In this document: piece by piece, positions 48,101 to 55,900 of the stretch
Numbering within the stretch: the stretch's first letter is position 1
Layout of the letters: every line of letters starts with the position of its first letter
Assembly: GCA_027620015.1 (NCBI GenBank)
Contig: JAQCGH010000004.1
Coordinates: 1 to 64,000, forward strand
DNA: 64,000 nucleotides
DNA from: Cyanobacteriota bacterium
GTDB lineage: Bacteria > Cyanobacteriota > Cyanobacteriia > PCC-6307 > Cyanobiaceae
Reading direction: 5' to 3'
Program-made: the position numbers and the translations under genes
The notes under the pieces: model-generated
What the model saw: only the letters and a program-made list of their open reading frames with translations
Told to the model about the DNA's origin: nothing
Database searches by the model: none

Positions 48101-49336
48101 ATGAGCCGCGCCCTTTCCGCACTGCAGCAATACGCCATCGTGACGGCCAATTACTGGGCTTTCACCCTCACCGATGGAGCGCTGCGAATGCTCGTGGTTT
48201 TCCACTTCCACGAGCTTGGCTACAGCACCCTTGAGATCGCTTTTCTGTTTCTATTTTATGAATTTTTCGGCATCGTCACCAACCTCTATGGCGGCTGGCT
48301 GGGGGCGCGCTTTGGGCTGCGGCTAACTCTCTGGAGTGGCACCTTGATGCAGGTAGCGGCGCTGCTGATGCTGATCCCGGTCGCCGACGACTGGCCCAAA
48401 TGGTGGAGCGTCGCCTACGTGATGGTGGCTCAGGCGATCAGTGGCATAGCCAAAGATCTCAACAAGATGAGTGCCAAAAGCGCCATTAAAACGGTGGTGC
48501 AGGAAACCCCCAACAACCAGGCCAAAGGTCAACAGCAGCTGTTTCGCTGGGTGGCGATCCTCACCGGCTCCAAAAACGCACTTAAGGGGGTGGGGTTTTT
48601 CCTGGGCGGGGTGCTGCTCACCACGATCGGCTTCAACAACGCCGTAGGAGCGATGGCCGCAGGCTTGTTTATCTCCTTTTTGCTCACCTTGGTGCTGCCA
48701 GCAGAGATCGGCCGCATGAAGCAGAAACCAGGATTCAGCGCCATGTTTTCCAAGTCCCGCAAGATCAATCTTTTATCGCTGGCTCGCTTTTTCCTTTTCG
48801 GCGCGCGGGATGTGTGGTTTGTGGTCGCCCTGCCAGTTTTTCTGCAGACAGCCCTTGGTTGGCGCTTTTGGGAGGTAGGCGGCTTCATGGGCCTTTGGGT
48901 AATCGGCTACGGCATCGTGCAGGGGGCAGCACCTGCTCTGCGCCGCGCATGGGGCCAGAGTGCGCCTCCTGGAGCGTCTGCAGTTGAATTTTGGAGCGCA
49001 GTGCTTACTGCTATTCCCGCACTAATCGCCGTAGCTCTGTGGCGCCAGGTGGGGCAACCGGGAGTGGCGGTGGTAGTGGGGCTGGCCATATTCGGGGTGG
49101 TGTTCGCGATGAACTCCTCAATCCACAGCTATATGGTGCTGGCATATACCGATGCTGAATCGGTAAGCATCAACGTGGGCTTCTATTACATGGCCAATGC
49201 GGCTGGCCGGCTATTAGGCACAGTGCTATCTGGTGCTCTGTTTTTGCTCGGAGGCCTGCAGGTTTGCCTATGGGTTTCTAGTGCACTAGTGGGCGCTGCC
49301 TGGCTGGTGAGCAGAAGACTTCAGGCCTCGCAGTAA
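48101..49336 (+). CDS. arsJ: ArsJ-type organoarsenical MFS permease
   Basis: YAIVTANYWAFTLTDGALRMLVVFHFHELGYSTLEIAFLFLFYEFFGIVTNLYGGWLGARFGL, typical of ArsJ. Confidence 0.9.
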   Translation: MSRALSALQQYAIVTANYWAFTLTDGALRMLVVFHFHELGYSTLEIAFLFLFYEFFGIVTNLYGGWLGARFGLRLTLWSGTLMQVAALLMLIPVADDWPKWWSVAYVMVAQAISGIAKDLNKMSAKSAIKTVVQETPNNQAKGQQQLFRWVAILTGSKNALKGVGFFLGGVLLTTIGFNNAVGAMAAGLFISFLLTLVLPAEIGRMKQKPGFSAMFSKSRKINLLSLARFFLFGARDVWFVVALPVFLQTALGWRFWEVGGFMGLWVIGYGIVQGAAPALRRAWGQSAPPGASAVEFWSAVLTAIPALIAVALWRQVGQPGVAVVVGLAIFGVVFAMNSSIHSYMVLAYTDAESVSINVGFYYMANAAGRLLGTVLSGALFLLGGLQVCLWVSSALVGAAWLVSRRLQASQ

Positions 49337-49618
49337 GGAGCACCAATCTCAAAATTCAACGGGGGCTGGGAAAACGTTAAGTATTTAAAGCCTTCAAATA
49401 TCATCGCAGTTAAAATAACCACAGACAAGTCAGCATCCCATTCATGGGCGAAGGAATAACGTAATGGATTCCTAGGGGGAGGGGTAACCCTCCGAAAGAC
49501 AAGTAAAACATGAAAAACCAGATTAAGAATAGACACTAAGGAAAATAATTTGCAACAACATCTCGGCAAAGCAAGGCGTGAAGATTACGCGTATTACACA
49601 GCGACATATTCTCTACAC

Positions 49619-49643
49619 AAAAAAAAGGGGCTCAAAGAGCCCC
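49619..49643 (-). terminator. Rho-independent terminator downstream of pstS
   Basis: GGGGCTC-AAA-GAGCCCC hairpin followed on the minus strand by an 8-T run (A8 at 49619-49626). Confidence 0.85.
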
Positions 49644-49674
49644 CCATGCTGCATTATTTATAACTTTTAGACGA

Positions 49675-50649
49675 TCACTTACCGATCCGTAATACTGCCT
49701 TCTTGGCTGCAGCTTGGATAGTGTCCCGGAGGGGAACATAACCAAGATCGTCGGCAAATGCTTGAGCATTGTCGCTCAGGATGTAATTCATCATACTGCG
49801 TAGCGAATTAGTCTTATTTCCATTCCCCTTTTCGTAGAAAAGGAGATAAGTGAGTGTAGCGATTGGATATGCACCGGAAGCGGATGGATTGGGATTGTAA
49901 CCAGCCAGGTTCTTATCAAGCTTGATGTCGGCAAGAGCCTTGGCACCAGCAGCGGCAGTGGGAAGCATAAATTGGCCAGCCTTATTTTGAATGGCAGCGG
50001 CCTTCAGAGCTCCCCTTACATATGACTGGTTCACATAACCAATCGAACCAACGGTGGTATTGAGGACAGCAGAGACACCCTCATTACCCTTACCACCAAC
50101 GCCCACTTTCCATGCTACGGACTTGCCAGAACCAATGGTCCACTCTTTAGAAAAAGACTTCATCGATCCGGTGAATGCAGCTGTAGTACCAGAACCATCG
50201 GAGCGATGCGCCACAGTGATCTTGCCTTCCTTACAACCAAGCTGACTCCAGTTGTTTATCGATCCCATGAAGATCGAAACTGTTTGTTTCTGGGTAAGCT
50301 TCAGTGAGCAGCCAGGCTTGTTGTAGGCCACAGCGATCGACCCCCCAACGGTAGGGATCTGAACTACACCACGACTAACCTTCTTGATGTCCTTTTCCTT
50401 GATCGGGTCGTCAGTAGCACCAAAGGCAACGGTTTCATTGATGAATGCCTTGCGGCCACCACCAGAGCCAATGCTCTGATAGTTAACCTTAACCCCACCT
50501 GATTTGGACAACGTGGAAAACCAACGCTGATAAATAGAAGCGGGGAAAGTTGCTCCGGCACCAGACAAACGAACAGCAGCCTGGGAAGCTGCTCCGCCGA
50601 CTAGACCAGCAAATACCAGGGCCGTAAAAGATTTCTTAAGGAAAGTCAT
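49675..50649 (-). CDS. pstS: Phosphate ABC transporter substrate-binding protein
   Basis: RLSGAGATFPASIYQRWFSTLSK, YQSIGSGGGRKAFINETVAFGATD, VAHRSDGSGTTAAFTGSM. Confidence 0.95.
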   Translation of the reverse strand: MTFLKKSFTALVFAGLVGGAASQAAVRLSGAGATFPASIYQRWFSTLSKSGGVKVNYQSIGSGGGRKAFINETVAFGATDDPIKEKDIKKVSRGVVQIPTVGGSIAVAYNKPGCSLKLTQKQTVSIFMGSINNWSQLGCKEGKITVAHRSDGSGTTAAFTGSMKSFSKEWTIGSGKSVAWKVGVGGKGNEGVSAVLNTTVGSIGYVNQSYVRGALKAAAIQNKAGQFMLPTAAAGAKALADIKLDKNLAGYNPNPSASGAYPIATLTYLLFYEKGNGNKTNSLRSMMNYILSDNAQAFADDLGYVPLRDTIQAAAKKAVLRIGK

Positions 50650-50921
50650 TAGGTAAGGGACAATTCCAAAAGCATTTTAACAAATAGCCCCAGCTATATA
50701 CATTATGGGGAAATTAAGAGGCGGCAAAGCAATGGCAAAATATTGTCGCAGGCAATGTCATGAATAACTTTTTAGACTACCACGATAGCAACGGATTACG
50801 CAATAACCAACGCCAGGACCACCTTGGAGAAGAACGCGATGCCACAACAAAGTCTATACATCTAGTCATATAAAAGAATCAAGAATTAATCAAAATATCA
50901 CAGGAGCGATATACATGACAT

Positions 50922-50946
50922 AAAAAAGCCCCCTTTAGGAGGGGGC
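50922..50946 (-). terminator. Rho-independent terminator downstream of porin
   Basis: GCCCCC-TTTAGGA-GGGGGC with 6-T run on minus strand (A6 at 50922-50927). Confidence 0.8.
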
Positions 50947-51014
50947 TTAGAAAGTGTGTGTGAGAAACTACTAAGAGGAAGCAGTGAGGAGTGTCTTGAG
51001 ATGTGCGAATAAGA

Positions 51015-52583
51015 TCAGAACTTGATGGTAGTCTTGACTACAGCACCAAATACGTCTTGTTCAGCAGCGCTAGTAGTAGCACCAAGGCCATTATCTATAA
51101 AGAAAACAGCAGGTGTAACTGTGATCTTATCGCTTACCTTGAAGCGATAGAAGAGCTCATAAGCGAAGGTGTCTTCAGTTTTTACACCAGCTTCAGTATC
51201 ACCCTGTTGAGGCATAGCAAAGGCAAATCCAAGTGAATTACCCTTTACAAATGCATTATCCCACTGGAGTCCAGCTGTCCAACCAAAGGAATCATTGTTA
51301 CCCTTTGTCGCTGACAACCTTTCAACATTAGTACCACCAAGACCCAAGCTAATGGAGGGGATGATGCCTGTCTTTAAGGGCTTCCAGTAGCCACCAATTC
51401 CGTAGCTTATTGCATCTTGGCCAGCAGCTAATGTGGTTTGAGAAACTTTCGAACCTTTTCGAATGGTTTTTTGGCCTTCATTAATGTAATTAGCCGCTAG
51501 TGCTATACCCCAGTTTGGGCCAACATAGCCAAGCTGAGATAGCCAGCTATTACCTTCGTCGCCAAATAGTCCCTCACTAGAAACGGCAGCCTTCTTGTTG
51601 TCAGTGACATAGTTAGAGGAAACAGTAAAGTAGGGATTACCCTTCTTCACTTTTTGCTTCCAAGTAAAACCAAACAATGAACCGGTTGCCTTGTTGTAAA
51701 CACCTGTCGCACCTGCTAGACCAAAATAATCAAGAATACCAGACTTATAAGCAGAAGGGATAAATGCAACCGTCTCAGTATTACGAGCTAGAGGGCCAGC
51801 TGTAATTGTTAGGCCATCAATAGCCTTGAGTGGGAATTGATAATACAAACGGTCAAGGTTGATTGAGTCAGCTGTGCTAGCAGCAATATCGGCGCCAACC
51901 ATGTTTCCGGCAGATCCACTACCAGAAAATTGGTTGTCCTTTGCAAAATTGGCAGAGCGTAAACGCGAAACCAACTTACTTTTATCGCCAAACTGTGTTG
52001 TAAGGGTAAGGCGATAGTCGTAGTTAAACGTTGTCTTGTCTGCTGTTAGATCAGGGTTGCCATCAAGACCACCCAAGAAAAAATTTGCTACACCCTTAAG
52101 CCTGGTGGTGGTGGAGAACTGCTGGGCCTGCAGCTTGCCCACTTTCGACTCAAGTCCATCCACTCGTCCGGTAAGCACGGTTAGCTCGCCGTCGAACTCA
52201 TTAAGCAGCTTCTGCAGCTCGTCGGTCTTTTCGGTGACCCGGTCAAGGCAGGAATTAAGTAGGGCCGCCGCTTCATAGCGGGTCATGGCGTTGCCACCCT
52301 TGAATTTGCTGTCAGGGAAGCCGGCTACACAACCGTTCCTCTCAACCAGGTTGGCAAGTGCCTGGTAGGCCCAGTCTGTGGGCTGAACGTCGGAAAACTG
52401 GCTAACGCTGGTGACTTGATTTTTTGATTCCCAAGCACGGAAGCGATCAACGTCTTGCTGTTGCATGTACTCGTTGATGGCAGCACTGCCATTCAACGAA
52501 GCGAGCTCTTGTGCCGAAGCGGCCATTGGAGCCATCATGCTGGTGCCAGCTAAAGCCAGCAGCAACTTTTTGGAAAGATTCAT
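51015..52583 (-). CDS. SLH-domain outer-membrane porin (cyanobacterial OprB / iron-uptake-porin type)
   Basis: Signal peptide, SLH-like VSQFSDVQPTDWAYQALANLVERNGCVAGFPDSKFKGGNAMTRYEAAALLNSCL, coiled-coil, beta-barrel ending VVKTTIKF. Confidence 0.9.
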   Translation of the reverse strand: MNLSKKLLLALAGTSMMAPMAASAQELASLNGSAAINEYMQQQDVDRFRAWESKNQVTSVSQFSDVQPTDWAYQALANLVERNGCVAGFPDSKFKGGNAMTRYEAAALLNSCLDRVTEKTDELQKLLNEFDGELTVLTGRVDGLESKVGKLQAQQFSTTTRLKGVANFFLGGLDGNPDLTADKTTFNYDYRLTLTTQFGDKSKLVSRLRSANFAKDNQFSGSGSAGNMVGADIAASTADSINLDRLYYQFPLKAIDGLTITAGPLARNTETVAFIPSAYKSGILDYFGLAGATGVYNKATGSLFGFTWKQKVKKGNPYFTVSSNYVTDNKKAAVSSEGLFGDEGNSWLSQLGYVGPNWGIALAANYINEGQKTIRKGSKVSQTTLAAGQDAISYGIGGYWKPLKTGIIPSISLGLGGTNVERLSATKGNNDSFGWTAGLQWDNAFVKGNSLGFAFAMPQQGDTEAGVKTEDTFAYELFYRFKVSDKITVTPAVFFIDNGLGATTSAAEQDVFGAVVKTTIKF

Positions 52584-52587
52584 CGGG

Positions 52588-52596
52588 TCCTCACAC
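52588..52596 (-). promoter_or_regulatory. Predicted Yfr1 sRNA pairing site in porin mRNA leader (GUGUGAGGA)
   Basis: mRNA reads ...CGGUGUGAGGACCCG-AUG; GUGUGAGGA is complementary to UCCUCACAC of the Yfr1 motif ACUCCUCACAC and covers the GAGGA SD. Confidence 0.6.
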
Positions 52597-52678
52597 CGAT
52601 AGGGATGTCTTCACAAAGGAAGACGAATTAAATATATCGATGATGCAATCCAATAACGAGTACCTAGGAGACATCAAT

Positions 52679-52698
52679 AATGTGTTCCAGAACACATT
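52679..52698. promoter_or_regulatory. 20-bp palindrome AATGTGTTC-CA-GAACACATT upstream of porin
   Basis: Perfect 9-bp arms; resembles CRP-family TGTG-N8-CACA architecture. Confidence 0.55.
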
Positions 52699-52731
52699 GC
52701 CCTCGAAAAGCAGGAGTATTTCCAGCAACAA

Positions 52732-53751
52732 CTAGCCCAGCCAGGCCAGGGCTCGTATCAAGCCAGTCCTCAGCCAAGAACGCAGCCCTGCTGGCCGCAG
52801 CTCTGAAAGCAGAGCAAACCGCAGCTTGCGGCGCTGGCGATGAGGTAACAACTCATCTACAAGCTCGCGCCAATGCTCCCAGCAATAGCGTTGGTTTTGC
52901 ACCAGCAGCCACTCCAGTTGCGGCAATGTGTTTTCAAGTTTGCCTGGCACCTGGTCGTGGATGGCTCCTTGCAGCACCTGCAGATCATTCCACTCCCCAA
53001 GCAATTCCTGGCCATGCTTAAAGCGGTTGATCCAAGGCGCCGTGGCGGCACCTTGCAAAGGAGCAAGATTTTCCAGCAAGTAACTCACCTGTATGAGCTG
53101 ACGACGCAGCTCAAGCAGATGTTCGGTTTCAGCTGCAGCCCTTCTGGTTTGCCAACCCGGCTGCATGAAAAGGCCCTGCAAGGTGGCGCCTTGCCATTCC
53201 AACACCCACTGCGAAATTGGTTGTTCGCCAAGCGCTGTGAAGGCGGGCTCCTTCAACCAACGCTGTAGCTGGCCCAACCCGACTAAGTAGGAGCGGCTTT
53301 GCAGCACCTCCACCACATGGGCGTGGGCTTGCTCACGCTCGCGGCGCAACTGCTTGAGCACCGGACGCAGCGCCTTCGCCTCCACTGCCGGCAACTGGGG
53401 CAGGAAACCATCCTCAAGGCGTTCGCGTAAAACATCAAGATCTCGGGCCATCCCCAAACGGCGCACCCATTTGGCCAAGCGCTGATCGTTTACTGCTGCT
53501 GGCAGCTGCAGGCCAGGCTCAAACTGATTCAAGGTGGTACGCAGACGATGCATTGCTATCTGCATCTGATGCAGCAGCTCGGTGTCTTTTCCGGACGCAA
53601 CCGAGGCCTGCAATTGCACCAGCTTGGTTACATGCGCGTGTATCAGCTCTTGAGCAAAGACTCCACTGCTCAAACCGCTGCAGCGATTCATTAAACCCAT
53701 GCGGAAGTCAATGAGATGCAGCTTTTTGATGCTATCCGAACTTCGATGCAA
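52732..53751 (-). CDS. CHAD domain-containing protein
   Basis: HQMQIAMHRLRTTLNQFEPGLQLPAAVNDQRLAKWVRRLGMARDLDVLRERL; multiple HxxR CHAD signatures. Confidence 0.85.
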   Translation of the reverse strand: MHRSSDSIKKLHLIDFRMGLMNRCSGLSSGVFAQELIHAHVTKLVQLQASVASGKDTELLHQMQIAMHRLRTTLNQFEPGLQLPAAVNDQRLAKWVRRLGMARDLDVLRERLEDGFLPQLPAVEAKALRPVLKQLRREREQAHAHVVEVLQSRSYLVGLGQLQRWLKEPAFTALGEQPISQWVLEWQGATLQGLFMQPGWQTRRAAAETEHLLELRRQLIQVSYLLENLAPLQGAATAPWINRFKHGQELLGEWNDLQVLQGAIHDQVPGKLENTLPQLEWLLVQNQRYCWEHWRELVDELLPHRQRRKLRFALLSELRPAGLRSWLRTGLIRALAWLG

Positions 53752-54064
53752 CGCTTGCTTGCTCCTGCCACAGGCGGGAATTCAAAGCGCCAGAGGCAGT
53801 GAGCAGCAACGCAGTGGTGTCTGATCAGGAGCCTGCCAGTGGATCAAGAGTTTGCCACCGGCCACAATGCTGCCCTGGATAAGCAAGCACATCACCACCT
53901 GTAGCCACCTATCACCCGTGGACTGATCCATGAGAGTGCAAGTCGAATTAAATGGCATGTTGAGTCAGCCGACCAAGAGTCGTCAGTGCTCCTGACGACA
54001 CCGAGATTCCCTCTAACGCTTCTTATTCATACCTTGTAAATTTGCTTGTATTAAACAGATTCCC

Positions 54065-54346
54065 GTGCCCAGCAAAAGGCCCAATCAAACCCCACCAGAT
54101 CCGGAGAACACGACAGACGGTGTGAGCTCACCAATGGAACCCCACTCGGCTTACCACGGCTCCGATTGGACTCCTGAGCGTCTGATGTTTCACCAAAATC
54201 TCGAATCATTTGCCGAGAGGGTTGGCTTGGTGGTGGGCCTGCAAAGCAATGGCAAAGTGAGTCAGGAACAGGCCTACGCTGAAATACGCCGCATCTGGAA
54301 AGAACTTAAGGACAGCAAATCTAATTTGCTCGTGCTTCCAAAGTAG
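54065..54346 (+). CDS. Small conserved cyanobacterial protein (DUF7219-like)
   Basis: YHGSDWTPERLMFHQNLESFAERVGLVVGLQSNGKVSQEQAYAEIRRIWKELKDSK. Confidence 0.55.
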   Translation: MPSKRPNQTPPDPENTTDGVSSPMEPHSAYHGSDWTPERLMFHQNLESFAERVGLVVGLQSNGKVSQEQAYAEIRRIWKELKDSKSNLLVLPK

Positions 54347-54716
54347 AGCTGAGCACTAAACCACTAAACATTTCCTGCTCAGGATATTGCTGCTGACAAC
54401 CTGTTTTCTCTTCCCGGTTCGGTAGCGGTCACCAGAGGGCCATCCCTGGCTTACACGTGAAGCGGCAACAACACGTGCCAAGGAGTCACACAGCTACGGT
54501 TTCACAGGTAGGAGCGTCGAATACTGGGTCGGCACCAAGCCACGGTGCGCATGATCGTCTCAGGTCTTCAGTAGCCGGAGCAACAAGCTTCCAATTTTCC
54601 GATACTGGGCGTCGGGGAAACGGTCATGCTGAGGTAAGCAAAGGGCTATCTGGTCGCGGCAACAATGCCGTTAAGACAAACATCCTTACCAGTTCCACCG
54701 CAACCGATTCAGCACC

Positions 54717-55775
54717 ATGCCAAGCCAGCAGCTGAGCCTGCGTCAACCCGATGACTGGCATGTGCATCTGCGGGATGGCTCCATGCTGCAAGCAGTTGCA
54801 TTTGCTACGGCACGCCAGTTCGCCCGGGCGATCGTGATGCCAAATCTCAACCCGCCGCTAACAACGGCGGCGGCGGCTGAGGCCTATCGCCGTCGCATCC
54901 GCGAAGCCTTGCCAGACAGCAGTCGCTTCGAACCACTGCTGACGGCATATCTCACCGATGCCATTGATCCCGCCGAGATCGAAGGCGGCTTCCGCCAGGG
55001 GGCCTGGGTGGCTTGCAAGCTCTACCCGGCCAATGCCACCACCAATTCAGCCGCTGGCGTCAGCTCAATCGAGGCGATCACGCCCGTGCTCGAAACCCTC
55101 GAGCGCATCGGCATGCCCCTGCTGATCCACGGCGAAGTAACCAGCGCCGATGTCGACATTTTTGATCGGGAGGCGGTATTTATCGAGCGCCACTTAGAGC
55201 CCTTACTGCAACGCCACCCCGGACTGAAAGTAGTGCTGGAGCACATCACAACCAGTGATGCGGTTGATTTTGTGCGCAGCGGCCCGTCCAGTCTGGCGGC
55301 CACGATCACGCCACACCACCTGCACATCAACCGCAACGCCATGTTTGCCGGCGGCCTGCGGCCCGACTTCTACTGCCTGCCGGTAGCCAAAAGGGAATTG
55401 CACCGCATCGCCCTGCGGGGCGCGGCCACCTCAGGCAACCCGAAGTTCTTCCTTGGCACCGATTCCGCACCCCACACCCGTGATGCCAAGGAAGCGGCCT
55501 GCGGCTGCGCCGGAATTTTCAATGCCCCATTTGCTCTGGAGAGCTACGCGGCGGTGTTTGAGCAGGAAAATGCCCTGGAGAGGCTTGAGGCCTTCGCATC
55601 AGAGTTTGGACCACGGTTTTACGGGCTACCGCTCAACGAGACCACTGTCACCTTGGAGCGACAGCCCCTGGAGGTGCCCAGCCGGCTCCACCTCAATGAC
55701 GCAGCTGGCACCGCCTTCGAACTAGTGCCTTTCCATGCAGGTGAAACCCTGCCCTGGCGGCTGCTGCAACCCTGA
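54717..55775 (+). CDS. pyrC: Dihydroorotase
   Basis: [58 protein letters not shown]. Confidence 0.95.
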   Translation: MPSQQLSLRQPDDWHVHLRDGSMLQAVAFATARQFARAIVMPNLNPPLTTAAAAEAYRRRIREALPDSSRFEPLLTAYLTDAIDPAEIEGGFRQGAWVACKLYPANATTNSAAGVSSIEAITPVLETLERIGMPLLIHGEVTSADVDIFDREAVFIERHLEPLLQRHPGLKVVLEHITTSDAVDFVRSGPSSLAATITPHHLHINRNAMFAGGLRPDFYCLPVAKRELHRIALRGAATSGNPKFFLGTDSAPHTRDAKEAACGCAGIFNAPFALESYAAVFEQENALERLEAFASEFGPRFYGLPLNETTVTLERQPLEVPSRLHLNDAAGTAFELVPFHAGETLPWRLLQP

Positions 55776-55900
55776 TCCTGCACTGGCCTGGTTGCCGATG
55801 AGGAAGGTTTGATGGTGCAGTTGATTGCAAAGAGCTGTTTCACCAGCAGGCGGATAAGCCGACGGCTGCCTTAGCAACGAGTCCAGACAGCCTGCGGGCG

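Noticed and set aside
49321-49569. 82-aa minus ORF between arsJ and pstS
   Set aside because: Covers an AT-rich spacer and the arsJ 3' end; no conserved features or plausible ribosome-binding context.
52588-52597. Plus-strand TCCTCACACC as a possible yfr1 gene itself
   Set aside because: No flanking 5' and 3' terminator stem-loops as in Yfr1; better explained as target site in the opposite-strand porin leader.
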